Positions 7,969 through 16,496 are shown, numbered from the stretch's first letter. The stretch is DNA of 32,581 bases from SOIV01 sp964435925 (GCA_964435925.1 CAYTBG010000023.1:1-32581), one strand, 5' to 3'. The notes: a model not told the origin generated them from the letters alone. Numbers and translations are program-made.

Positions 7969-8342
7969 CTGCCTGATGACTTCATCATAAATTCAAAGTT
8001 TATCAATCTGAGTTACTACGGCCTTTATGCCAATGCCCACAGGGGAAAAATAAACAAGGCAGGAGTCTTGCTCTCCCATCCACCGATCATTGAGGAAGAA
8101 GAGAGATTTGTTCCATCAAAGGGCTGGGCCGAGATGAAAAAAAAGTCTATGAAGTTGATCCTCTCCTCTGCCCTCAATGCGGCGGATATATGAAAGTGAT
8201 CTCCTTTATCGAAGACCACAAAGTTATCGATAGGATCATCACCCACATCAAGCTGACATCTCATGCCGAACGGCCTCCTCCACCTCAAGTCGTCCAACAG
8301 GAACTCTTGATAGCGGCCAAAGAGAGCGGAGAGTATTTCTGA
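7969..8342 (+). pseudogene. Frameshifted C-terminal fragment of an IS91-like transposase
   Basis: The frame reads INLSYYGLYANAHRGKINKA and then FVPSKGWAEM. After an A8 run at 8137-8144 the homology continues one frame over as KKVYEVDPLLCPQCGGYMKV, ending at TGA 8340-8342. YYGLYAN..RGK followed by a 'VDPLLCPxCGGxMKI' zinc-knuckle-like segment is typical of the C-termini of Y2/IS91-type transposases. The N-terminal catalytic part is missing, so it cannot be active. The fragment begins in the same frame as, and directly after, the hydrolase stop. The family call is from memory of the motif. Confidence 0.7.
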
Positions 8343-8666
8343 AACCGGGTTGAAAAGGTTTTTTTGACTGAATGGCGAGTGGAGTCCATCTTATTGTTGA
8401 CCGTTTTGCTGTTTTTGTTGTTTTGTCTTTATTTTTTGGCAATTGACCTTGCCGTCTTGTGTGTGATATGTCTATTTTAAGACGTCATCCGGTGGAAATC
8501 GCGGAAAATTGCTAGGGATTTGTGGCGAGCAAAAAAAGGAAATACTCAATTATTATAAATATCTATAGAGATACATTCTAAGGCAACCTAAATCCTACGA
8601 ATCCGTATAAATTACATAGGCTATGAAATTTATTTTGCTTGTTTTAATCCCAAGCGGAGGCTTGCA
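8343..8666. other. Non-coding stretch after the transposase fragment
   Basis: About 320 bp without a supportable gene. The first 150 bp are T/G-rich and may be the former end of the insertion element, but no terminal repeat could be confirmed. The last bases carry the GGAGG ribosome site of the next gene. Confidence 0.4.
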
Positions 8667-9863
8667 ATGAAAAAAACATTTATTTTTCTTCTTCTGTTCC
8701 TTTTGGTGGCTGGCGTTGAAGTTTTGGATGCCTGCACTATCGTCATGGCTTCAAGGGGAGGAATCGTTTTGGCCGGGAATAATGAGGATTACAGTGATCC
8801 TTTTACATCAATTTGGTTCATCCCCGCGTCTGATAAGGAATATGGCAGAGTTTGTTTTGGTTTTGGGAATAGCTACAGCAATCCACAAGGCGGGATGAAT
8901 GATAAGGGTGTCTTTATCGATGCCAATGCGCTTTCTCCGACAGGCTGGAAACCTGAAGAGGGCAAACCAACATTCAATGGGCACTTGATAGACTATGTTT
9001 TGGCTCGTTGTGCATCTGTTGAAGACGCCATACAGTTTTTCAAAAAGTACAATTTCCCATCTTTAGCCAGAGCCAAATTTCCAATTGCAGATAGAACGGG
9101 CGCTTCTATTGTGGTTGAATGGGGTCAGGGAAAACTTCAAATTGTGCGTAAAAGCGGCTATTATCAGATTTCAACGAATTTTGTCCAGACGAACTTTAAG
9201 CCAAAAAACTATCCTTGCTACAGATATAAAACTGCAGACCAAATCTTTGGGAAGGCAAAAAAACTTTCTGTCGATTTAATCCGAGAAATTCTCTCTGCCA
9301 CTCATGCCGAAGGTAATTACCCGACAACTTATTCAAATATTTATGATCTAAAAAACGGCGAAGTCTACGTTTACAATTTTCATAATTTCGAAGACGTCGT
9401 TAAACTCAATCTGGAAGAGGCCTTAAAAAAAGGCAAGAGAATTCAAGAGGTGTCATCATTATTTCCGTATCTAACCAATGCCCATAGGAACTTTTTGAAT
9501 CAATCAGGAAAAGCTGCTTTATACAATGCGATAACATCAGAGGGTGTTGAACGCGCGATTGAAAAATACTATGAAATGAAACGCCAGTCTGACAGAAGAA
9601 AATTTAACATTAACGAAAATGATATTAATTCTTTAGGATATCAGCTTTTACGCAGTGATAAGATTGAGGAAGCCATTGAGATTTTCAAATTAAATGTCGC
9701 TGAATACCCTGGCTCTTGGAATGTATATGATAGTCTGGCTGAGGCATACATGAAAAACGGAGATAATGAACTTGCCGTTAAAAACTACAATAAGTCGCTG
9801 GAGCTGAATCCCGAAAACACTAATGCAACGGAAATGTTGAAAAAAATAAAGAAAAAACAATAA
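8667..9863 (+). CDS. Secreted Ntn hydrolase (choloylglycine hydrolase/acyltransferase type) with TPR tail
   Basis: A 398-residue protein. GGAGG at 8656-8660 serves ATG 8667. The signal peptide MKKTFIFLLLFLL..GVEVLDA is followed directly by Cys23 (CTIVMASRGG). Cleavage there would expose Cys as the N-terminal nucleophile of a linear-amide C-N hydrolase (choloylglycine hydrolase/penicillin V acylase/C45 group). Family-typical partners are visible: Arg30 and GNNEDY with Asp41, and an Asn in QISTNFVQTNF. Residues 1-270 form the hydrolase. From about 315 on, ENDINSLGYQLLRSDKIEEA and SLAEAYMKNGDNELAVKNYN form one to two TPR units. It should act in the periplasm or outside on an acyl-amide. The actual substrate (bile-salt-like, penicillin-like or N-acyl amino acid) is open. 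Confidence 0.82.
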   Translation: MKKTFIFLLLFLLVAGVEVLDACTIVMASRGGIVLAGNNEDYSDPFTSIWFIPASDKEYGRVCFGFGNSYSNPQGGMNDKGVFIDANALSPTGWKPEEGKPTFNGHLIDYVLARCASVEDAIQFFKKYNFPSLARAKFPIADRTGASIVVEWGQGKLQIVRKSGYYQISTNFVQTNFKPKNYPCYRYKTADQIFGKAKKLSVDLIREILSATHAEGNYPTTYSNIYDLKNGEVYVYNFHNFEDVVKLNLEEALKKGKRIQEVSSLFPYLTNAHRNFLNQSGKAALYNAITSEGVERAIEKYYEMKRQSDRRKFNINENDINSLGYQLLRSDKIEEAIEIFKLNVAEYPGSWNVYDSLAEAYMKNGDNELAVKNYNKSLELNPENTNATEMLKKIKKKQ

Positions 9864-9906
9864 ATAGTGCTAAATTAATTATTTAAAGGCATTCTTTTCC
9901 TAAAAA

Positions 9907-9931
9907 GTCGCTAAATATTACATTTAGCGAC
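9907..9931. repeat. Perfect 10-bp inverted repeat downstream of the Ntn hydrolase
   Basis: GTCGCTAAAT (9907-9916), loop ATTAC, ATTTAGCGAC (9922-9931). It lies 44 bp after the stop codon and has no T-run behind it. It could be a weak or factor-assisted terminator, an mRNA-stabilising hairpin or a protein site. The remaining 9932-10124 holds no gene. Confidence 0.6.
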
Positions 9932-10124
9932 ATTGCCATCTATCATGCTCTATTTATTGCCACAAGTCGTAGGCTATTATCATGTGTTTGAACAAAATGT
10001 TTCTCTATGATATAGGTTGAAAGGGAGTCCATAGGGCAGAGATTGGGCAACAATGAGAGTAAAGCACGGCAACCCTAAAATCCAAATTCCTATCTTTAAG
10101 TAACAAAAAAAGTGACAGTTCTAG

Positions 10125-10153
10125 CCTTCACATGTGTTTAACTCATGTGAAGG
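10125..10153 (+). promoter_or_regulatory. Hairpin just upstream of the ECF sigma gene
   Basis: CCTTCACATG (10125-10134), nine-base loop, CATGTGAAGG (10144-10153), then TTTTAAGGTGA, which contains the ribosome site of the sigma gene. The perfect 10-bp stem with a short T-run may be a terminator or attenuator in front of the operon, or an operator dyad. Its position 19 bp before the ATG suggests control of sigma-factor expression or translation. Confidence 0.5.
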
Positions 10154-10171
10154 TTTTAAGGTGAACAAGAA

Positions 10172-10681
10172 ATGCCATCCAGCCAAGACTCAGAGATAAA
10201 CATCGAGGAGTTCTATCTGCGCTATGGGCCGATGGTCCTTCGCAGATGCCTCCAGCTTCTTAGGGATGAGGAAAAAGCAAAGGATGCCGCACAAGAGGTG
10301 TTTGCTAAATTGCTTATAAACAAGAAACAATTAAGGCGTAAATACCCATCAAGTCTGCTGTTCAGGATTTCAACCAACATCTGTCTGAACATGCTCAGAA
10401 AACATCAAAGCAGCGACCTTCTCGACAGTGATGCCACCCTGAAAAATGTTGTTGCCTATGATGATTGTGAAAACAAGATTGTGCTGCAGGACTTACTGAG
10501 GAAAATTTTCAGAAAAGAAAAACCTTCCACATGCGAAATTGTGGTCATGCATTTTATCGACGGAATGACCCTTCAGGAAGTTGCTGATGGAATCGGCCTC
10601 TCTGTCTCTGGCGTACGGAGAAGAATAAGGGAATTCCGCTCTCGCGCCGAATCCAAAAGGGAGATCTACTATGACAAATAA
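10172..10681 (+). CDS. ECF RNA polymerase sigma factor
   Basis: A 169-residue sigma-70 family factor of the ECF type. Region 2 is LRYGPMVLRRCLQLLRDEEK followed by AKDAAQEVFAKLL (about residues 12-48). Region 4 is IVVMHFIDGMTLQEVADGIG followed by LSVSGVRRRIREF (about 125-162), with the usual helix-turn-helix. Regions 1 and 3 are missing, as expected. AAGGTGA precedes ATG 10172. The stop overlaps the start of the next gene by 11 bp, so it is co-translated with the anti-sigma-like protein. It presumably directs transcription of its own operon and unknown targets. Confidence 0.88.
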   Translation: MPSSQDSEINIEEFYLRYGPMVLRRCLQLLRDEEKAKDAAQEVFAKLLINKKQLRRKYPSSLLFRISTNICLNMLRKHQSSDLLDSDATLKNVVAYDDCENKIVLQDLLRKIFRKEKPSTCEIVVMHFIDGMTLQEVADGIGLSVSGVRRRIREFRSRAESKREIYYDK

Positions 10682-11474
10682 ACGGATACGCACTTGGGAA
10701 CTAGAACGCTTTCTTCTGGGTGAACTTCCTCCCTCCAGGATGGCAGAGATCACAAAGCTTGTACATGAAGATCCTGATATTAAAAGAGAGGCCGATCGCT
10801 TAAGTCAAGACAATGCTGAGATTTTGAGGCAGCATCCCTCAGAAACTATGCTGCCCGGAATCCTAAGGAAGTACGAAGAAAACAGGCGTCAAGCACAGAC
10901 TGGAGAAAAAGCCAGGTTCATAACCTTAAAACGTCTCATTTATTCCGTCCCTATCCTGGCTTCTGCCCTTATCCTTCTTTTTATCGTGTTTATGAAAGAC
11001 GGAGTTCCACCTGATTACACACGCGTCAAGGGAGAGGAATTGTTTGATTTTATGAAGACACAAGTCATTATCTATAAAAAAAGCAACAGCGAAATTGCGC
11101 TGCTGAATAACGGGGATCAAGTCAAAGCCGGCGATCTCCTCCAGCTTGCCTATATCCCTGCCGGGAAGACATATGGAGTCATTTTCTCCATAGATGGCAA
11201 CGGAGTTGTCACTCTTCACCACCCCGAGAGAAAAAACGACTCCTCCATTCTCAAACAGGAGAAAAAAAACCTTCTCTCATCGGCTTATGAACTTGATAAT
11301 GCTCCGGATTTTGAACGATTTTTCTTCATTACTGCAATGGAAGAAATAGAAGTGCAAAGTGTAATAAAAAAAGCAGAGGAACTGGCGCTCTCGCCCGCAT
11401 CAGTTAAAACTGCAAGGCTTGAGCTCCCGGAATCATACAGTCAGTTTTCTATCCTCTTGAAAAAGGAGAAGTAG
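10671..11474 (+). CDS. Membrane anti-sigma-like protein with extracytoplasmic DUF4384-like domain
   Basis: 267 residues. The N-terminal cytoplasmic part (1-85) is helical and begins RTWELERFLLGELPPSRMAE, like anti-sigma domains, but lacks the zinc-finger His/Cys set. One TM helix is at about 88-108 (SVPILASALILLFIVFM). The outer part contains NNGDQVKAGDLLQLAY and YGVIFSIDGNGVVTLHHPE, the pattern of DUF4384-type domains often found next to caspase-like proteins. Overlap with the sigma gene and the N-in topology support a role in holding the sigma factor at the membrane. One base separates its stop from the protease gene. The anti-sigma role is inferred from context. Confidence 0.72.
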   Translation: MTNKRIRTWELERFLLGELPPSRMAEITKLVHEDPDIKREADRLSQDNAEILRQHPSETMLPGILRKYEENRRQAQTGEKARFITLKRLIYSVPILASALILLFIVFMKDGVPPDYTRVKGEELFDFMKTQVIIYKKSNSEIALLNNGDQVKAGDLLQLAYIPAGKTYGVIFSIDGNGVVTLHHPERKNDSSILKQEKKNLLSSAYELDNAPDFERFFFITAMEEIEVQSVIKKAEELALSPASVKTARLELPESYSQFSILLKKEK

Positions 11475-11475
11475 A

Positions 11476-13035
11476 ATGAAAAAAACTATTTTTTTATGGA
11501 CATTTATTGTTGTTTTCTCGATTGGGTCCCATCTTTATGCCGGAGAAAAAACTCAAAAACCTGACGATAACCTCATTAAAAGATATGTTGTTGTCATGGG
11601 AGCAAATGATGGGGGAAAAGACCGCGTCAGGCTTCGCTATGCTGTTTCCGATGCCAAGGCTATGTCTCAGGTGCTCGAAGAACTTGGCGGTGTCATGGAG
11701 GATGACAGTCTGTTACTTCTCAACCCAGATGTGAGAACCTTTTATACGGAAATAGGAAAGCTTCAGACAAGGATGGAAAAGGCCAGATCAGAATACGGCC
11801 GTGTGGAGATTATATTCTATTATTCCGGACATTCAGATGAGAAGAGTATTCTGTTGGGTCGTGAAAAGATCTCCTATGAGGATTTCCGCCAAACCATAAG
11901 CAGTATGCCTGCAGACGTCCGCATCGCAATACTCGATTCCTGCTTGTCCGGTGCGTTCACCAGGCTTAAAGGCGGAAAAAAGACAAAACCATTCCTTGTG
12001 GATGAAGCCTTTGATATGAAGGGCTACGCATTCATGACGTCGAGTTCTGCAACAGAAGCCTCCCAGGAATCCGATCTTTTAGAAGGCTCCTTTTTTACCC
12101 ACTATCTGATCTCGGGGATTAGAGGGGCAGCAGACCTGATCCCGGACGGACGGGTGACTCTGAATGAGGCCTACCAGTTCACTTTTAATGAAACCTTGGC
12201 AGAAACCACCAAAACCATGAGCGGGCCCCAGCACCCTTACTATGACATCGAGATGTCAGGCACAGGAGATGTCGTGATAACGGATATTCGTAAAGGTTCG
12301 GCGACTCTGGTGCTGGAACCTGGAATTTCAGGCAGGATTTTCATACATGACCGGAAAAACTCGCTTGTGGTGGAACTCACCAAGCCCTTGGGCCGAAAGA
12401 TCGAGCTGGGATTAGAAGAAGGGGCGTACAGGGTGATTAACATCCTCGAAGGACAGGTCTTTGAATCCAAGATCATACTGGAGAGCGATTCGGAGCTCAC
12501 ACTTCGTGCAGAAGAGTTTTTAAAGTCTGATAAGAAATACACCACTCCCAGAGGAGCCCGTTCCCTGCAAGTGCAGAGGGAGACTCTTATAAAGAAAAAA
12601 TCCAAGATTCACCTTTTCGGGGAACTTAACTCAAAAACCATGAGATCGAACGGCGCAACCTCTTTGTTATTGGGAGGGGGAGGTGGATTTACATTCGGAA
12701 ACATATTCTCTTTTGGTGTTGTAGGATATGGAAAGTCAAACTTTGCAGGAGGTGGTCCGGGACTTCCCGGTTATGGAGGCTTTACTTTTGCCTATGTCTT
12801 TAAGCCAGAAAAAAAGATTCATTGGAGGATAACTTCTCTTGTTGGTTCAGGAGTTGGTTCAGAAGTTTCAGGAAGGGAAGGGATCTTCTATATTTTTGAG
12901 CCAGGTGCAGAAATCGTCCTGAACCTTTCCACGATTGTCAGAATCCAGGCCGGAATCACCATTCCTATTACAGACAGAAAAGACGTGGGTTTTAACGGCC
13001 CGATCATCAATGTAGGATTCCAATTCGGTAAATAA
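11476..13035 (+). CDS. Exported caspase-like (C14) protease with barrel-like C-terminus
   Basis: A 519-residue protein starting ATG 11476 after AAAAGGAG. Residues 1-22 are a signal peptide (ending LYA/GE). The caspase/peptidase C14 domain covers about 34-260: beta-strand RYVVVMGAND, LRYAVSDAKAMSQVL, catalytic His119 in IIFYYSGHSDE and catalytic Cys156 in AILDSCLSGAF, then FMTSSSATEASQES. Residues 265-350 are a beta-rich linker. From about 375 to 519, alternating Gly/aromatic strands (LLLGGGGGFTFGNIFSFGVV, GGFTFAYVF, PIINVGFQF) look like an eight-strand-class outer-membrane beta-barrel. An exported caspase is unusual, since most bacterial metacaspases are cytoplasmic. As third gene after sigma and anti-sigma it may be the effector or the sensor protease. 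Confidence 0.83.
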   Translation: MKKTIFLWTFIVVFSIGSHLYAGEKTQKPDDNLIKRYVVVMGANDGGKDRVRLRYAVSDAKAMSQVLEELGGVMEDDSLLLLNPDVRTFYTEIGKLQTRMEKARSEYGRVEIIFYYSGHSDEKSILLGREKISYEDFRQTISSMPADVRIAILDSCLSGAFTRLKGGKKTKPFLVDEAFDMKGYAFMTSSSATEASQESDLLEGSFFTHYLISGIRGAADLIPDGRVTLNEAYQFTFNETLAETTKTMSGPQHPYYDIEMSGTGDVVITDIRKGSATLVLEPGISGRIFIHDRKNSLVVELTKPLGRKIELGLEEGAYRVINILEGQVFESKIILESDSELTLRAEEFLKSDKKYTTPRGARSLQVQRETLIKKKSKIHLFGELNSKTMRSNGATSLLLGGGGGFTFGNIFSFGVVGYGKSNFAGGGPGLPGYGGFTFAYVFKPEKKIHWRITSLVGSGVGSEVSGREGIFYIFEPGAEIVLNLSTIVRIQAGITIPITDRKDVGFNGPIINVGFQFGK

Positions 13036-13037
13036 CT

Positions 13038-13058
13038 GAAATCCCAGATTTCTTTTCT
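13038..13058 (+). terminator. Weak intrinsic terminator after the caspase operon
   Basis: GAAATC (13038-13043), loop CCA, GATTTC (13047-13052), followed by TTTTCTC. The stem is short and A/T-rich but sits three bases after the stop codon at 13033-13035. Confidence 0.4.
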
Positions 13059-13503
13059 CTAATCAAAAGGCCTTTCTTGTCTCTCCTCCCTGGGTTATCA
13101 TATTGTTTTTGGTTTTATAGAAGAAGTAGAAGAGAATGGACTAATACGATAGCCGCACTCCCTAATTGCCACCATTGTACGGTTGGTTCAATGCAAAAAA
13201 CGGCGCGAAATTAATTAATAAGCGAAATTTTCCTTAAGAAATGATTCAACATATTTCAGCTATTTTGTAGGGGATGTCGGATTTGGAATTCGTCGCTCTA
13301 TATCAACAGAAGAGCTTTTATTTTGTTTATTTTCAAGATATTTTAAGATTATATATTCCAGAATATCGTCCTTTTGTGACTGAATTATGACCTGTTATAA
13401 TGATAAAAATCCCATGAAAGAGTCATGTAAAACTGACAGAGATTGTTTACACATAGAGCGTACTTCTATAGATTAGATGTTTCGTTAAATAAGGAGGCGC
13501 TTT
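13059..13503 (+). promoter_or_regulatory. Long gap with a candidate insertion-sequence promoter
   Basis: No gene is visible in these 445 bp. TTGTGA (13374-13379) and TATAAT (13396-13401), 16 bp apart, form a plausible promoter. About 100 bp later an AAGGAGG ribosome site serves the transposase fragment at 13504. The segment from about 13385 to 13503 is probably the left end of the insertion sequence; its exact tip could not be fixed. Confidence 0.4.
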
Positions 13504-13690
13504 ATGACAGAGAAAGAGATTTCAAGAAAGCAGAGATGGCGTTTAGGAATCATTCGCCATGCAGAAGAAGTGACTCATAATGTTGCCAAGACCTGTCGGT
13601 ATTTTGGCATAAGTAGAACAGCATTTTACAAATGGTATGAAAGATACCAAAACTATGGAGCAGAAGGGTTAAAAGACCGCTCTTGCCGGA
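13504..13690 (+). pseudogene. N-terminal fragment of an IS481-like transposase
   Basis: ATG 13504, behind AAGGAGG, opens 60 codons with a helix-turn-helix: VAKTCRYFGISRTAFYKWYE then RYQNYGAEGLKDRS. This is the standard DNA-binding N-terminus of IS481/IS3-type transposases. Homology ends at KDRS, where the DNA changes to a sulfatase gene. The DDE catalytic domain is missing. The fragment keeps its promoter and ribosome site and could still make a short DNA-binding peptide, but no function is implied. Confidence 0.8.
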
Positions 13691-15352
13691 CTCTATGATG
13701 GTGAAATAGCATATGTTGACCTTCTTATGGGCGATTTTCGAAATTTTATGGAAGAGAAAAATTTGTTGGATAAGACTTTGATCATTTTTACTTCAGATCA
13801 TGGAGAAAGCCTTGGAGAACACAAAGAAAGCGCTCATGGCTTTTTTATCTATGATTCTGATATCAGAGTTCCTCTTATTATTAGGTTTCCAGAGAATAAA
13901 TTCCAGGGAAGTTTAATCACAAACCAGGTAAGAAGCATAGATATCATGCCGACTATCCTGAACATGCTTGGTGGAAGATCCCCCGAAAGTGTTCAAGGGG
14001 AAAGCATGTTACCTCTTATATTGGGAAAACAGGGAGGAGAGGCGCTCTCAGCTTACAGCGAGACTTATTGGCCCAGGTATCATTATGGCTGGAGCGAGTT
14101 AAAATCACTTCGCAAAGGTCAGTACAAATTCATAGATGCTTCCAAGCCGGAACTTTACGATATTCTGGAGGATCCTGGAGAATTGAATAATCTGGTCAAT
14201 AAGAAAGCTGCACTCGGCCATGAAATGAAAAGAGAGTTAAAGGCTCTAATAGATAGATATTCTGTAGAAGGAATTGAGGAAGCAGGGCCGGAAAAAATTG
14301 ACAATGATTCACTGGTCAAACTTCAGGCTTTAGGATACATAGGGTCTTTCCGCGCTTCTTCAAAGCAGAAAGGAAAAAAACTAGCAGATCCCAAAGATAG
14401 GATTGAACTCTATAACGAGATAAAGGTGGCTCAGTTTTTAGTCACAGAGGAAAAGATGGATCAGGCTGAGAAAAAGATCAAAGATGTCCTGAATAAAGAT
14501 CCATCTGTTCTTGAGGCCCGTTATATCCTTGGAAATATTTATTCCAGGCAGAAGAAATATGATGAGGCGATTGAGGAGTACAAAAAAACCCTTGAAGTTG
14601 ATCCCGAATATTATGAGTCCATCTTTGGAATTGCTTTAGCCTATAAAAAATCTGGGAAATATGACGAAGCTATCGTGGGATTTAAGCGGTTGATCGATAT
14701 TGACCCAAAGGACACGAAACCCCTTTTGCATTTAGGAGATATATATGAAGAGCAAGGTGAGCTGGATGAGGCCATGAGATATTTAAAGTCTGCGGTGACT
14801 ATCAATCCTGAATCTCCTGTTTTTCACAATAAATTAGGTGCTGTGTATCTTAAGAGAGAAATGCTTGCTGAAGCAGAAAATGAGATTAACACAGCCCTCA
14901 GCATTGAGAGGAGCATTCCCCTTATTAATGCTCATTTCAATATGGCTTTGCTTCATGAGGCTAGAGGGGATTTTAACCTGGCTGTTGTGGAATACAAAAA
15001 AGAGCAAGAAACAAGTCCATTTAACCACATGCCAGATTTCAATCTAGGCCTTTTGTATGCAAAGGCAAAAGAATTGGAAAAAGCCATAAAAGAATTCAAA
15101 AGCTGTATAGAGAAGGACGAATAATTTGCCGATGCTTATGTTTTTTTAGCCAAAGCTTCCATGGACAATGCAGTGGATCTAAATGAGGCTGAGAGACTTG
15201 CTCAAAAAGGATTGGAACTAAAACCTGAGTTAAGAACGAATATTCTCGCTCATTTTATCCTGGCTGATATCTATAACAGATTAGGAAGATACGAAGAATC
15301 TCGACAGCACGTTAATAAAGCAAGAGAATTACAGAAAACACTCTCTTATTAA
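13679..15352 (+). pseudogene. 5'-truncated sulfatase-TPR protein with in-frame TAA
   Basis: From 13679 the frame reads ALAGLYDGEIAYVD, then TLIIFTSDHGESLGEH and later RSIDIMPTILNMLGG and KFIDASKPELYDILEDPGEL. This is the C-terminal half of an alkaline-phosphatase-fold sulfatase. The metal-site and formylglycine half (about 250 residues) is missing, replaced by the IS481-like fragment. The longest ORF runs from ATG 13727 (without a good ribosome site) to a TAA at 15122-15124. About seven TPR units occupy the rest (YILGNIYSRQKKYDEAIEEY and others). After the TAA the same frame continues with FADAYVFLAKASMDNAVDLN and a final TPR to the TAA at 15350-15352. Both lesions argue for a decaying gene. 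Confidence 0.82.
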
Positions 15353-15462
15353 TAAGCTTTGCTCCCAAGATACGTGATAAAGTGAGATTTATTTCCAATT
15401 ACGTTTGTCATCTCGAAGAGCGCAGGATTGCCTGCTATAACTTGGCAAGACAGAGTTCTAGA

Positions 15463-15579
15463 GCACGATGCTTTTCCTCTTTTATTTGTCGAGATGTAAA
15501 ATTTATCACTGCGCAGGCTTTTGTGCTTGATGGAGGAACGATTATTAGAGGACTGGCAACTCAGAAGCAGAAAGTCTAA
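15463..15579 (+). pseudogene. C-terminal remnant of an SDR oxidoreductase
   Basis: The frame ends with FICRDVKFITAQAFVLDGGT and a short tail before TAA 15577-15579. This is the 'ITGQ.f.vDGG' close of short-chain dehydrogenases/reductases. Only about 38 codons are left and the upstream sequence is unrelated. The stop overlaps the convergent stop of the homocysteine methyltransferase gene by a few bases. Confidence 0.6.
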
Positions 15580-16496
15580 TTTTTACATTTATCAGCCTTC
15601 TTTTTTAGGCTTAAAGTCTTTTTTATTAATTCTGCCATTCTTTTTATGTAGTCTGGGTTTGTGCCGCAGCATCCGCCGATGAGATTGGCACCGTTATCTA
15701 TCATCTGGGGAATATAGCGAACATAATCTTCCAGTCCTTGCGAATAAGACACCTCACCTTCTGCAGAGAGAGAAGGCTTCCCGGCATTCGCTTGAGCAAG
15801 GAGGGGGAGAGTGGTTTTTTCTCGCATGACCTTAATCAAATCAGCCATTTCAGCGCTGTTTAAAGTGCAATTTGTTCCGAGGACAGGAACATCCTCTTTT
15901 TCCAGTTCTTCAATGCATTGGGCGGTACTGTTACCCATCAGGGTAAAGAAGCCTCTTGGATGAAGGTTGAAGGTCATAGTCACAAAAATCGGTAAATCCG
16001 TGGATTTTCTTGATCCTCTCAGAGCGCAAAGCGCTTCTTTTAAATCGTACTGGGTTTCTATCAATAAAAAATCTACTTTTCCCTCAGCTAAGCCTTTGGC
16101 CTGCTCAGCATAGGCTTCTTCAAATTCTTCTTCTGTGAACTCTCCCTGCGGCTGAAGGAATTTTCCTGTGGGGCCCATGCTTCCAGCAATAAATTTTCCT
16201 TCTGGTTTAGTTTTATTGGCAATAGTTGCCGCGGCAAGATTCAATTCATAGCATCTTTTTTCTAAACCATGAGAAGAAAGTTTAATTTTGCTTCCGCCAA
16301 AACTGTTGGTGAGAACAACATCAGAACCAGCATCGAAATAGCTTTTATGGATTTTTTTGACTACCTCTGGCTTTTCCACATTCCAGGATTCAGGGCATGC
16401 TCCTTGAGGAAAACCAAGCCTTATGAGCTCTGTTCCCATGCCGCCATCAAGGAGAACAGTTCGCTCTCTAATTAAATCAAAAATAGATGCATTCAT
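15576..16496 (-). CDS. Homocysteine S-methyltransferase family protein (MetH domain 1-like)
   Basis: 306 residues, ATG 16496 after AAGGAGGAATAG. The barrel starts TVLLDGGMGTELIRLGFPQG. Zinc ligands are Cys210 (LGTNCTLNS) and Cys276-Cys277 (GGCCGTNP), as in MmuM/BHMT and the first domain of MetH. There is no folate- or cobalamin-binding domain, so a methyl donor must come from another protein or from S-methylmethionine. It is the last gene of the CODH/ACS operon, 58 bp after the RACE gene. In that setting a methyl-corrinoid donor, such as the corrinoid iron-sulfur protein or the module 2 corrinoid protein, is a reasonable inference. It could instead be an ordinary split methionine synthase part. 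Confidence 0.85.
   Translation of the reverse strand: MNASIFDLIRERTVLLDGGMGTELIRLGFPQGACPESWNVEKPEVVKKIHKSYFDAGSDVVLTNSFGGSKIKLSSHGLEKRCYELNLAAATIANKTKPEGKFIAGSMGPTGKFLQPQGEFTEEEFEEAYAEQAKGLAEGKVDFLLIETQYDLKEALCALRGSRKSTDLPIFVTMTFNLHPRGFFTLMGNSTAQCIEELEKEDVPVLGTNCTLNSAEMADLIKVMREKTTLPLLAQANAGKPSLSAEGEVSYSQGLEDYVRYIPQMIDNGANLIGGCCGTNPDYIKRMAELIKKTLSLKKKADKCKN

Noticed and set aside
9907..9931. Intrinsic terminator for the Ntn hydrolase
   Set aside because: The stem is perfect but no T-run follows, so it is listed only as an inverted repeat.
15122..15124. Possible recoded stop in the sulfatase-TPR frame
   Set aside because: The codon is TAA, not TGA or TAG, so selenocysteine or pyrrolysine insertion does not apply, and the gene is already 5'-truncated.
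15407..15440. GTCATCTCGAAGAGCGCAGG as a further intergenic repeat copy
   Set aside because: It only vaguely resembles the repeat arms near 25.8 and 27.2 kb and has no inverted partner.
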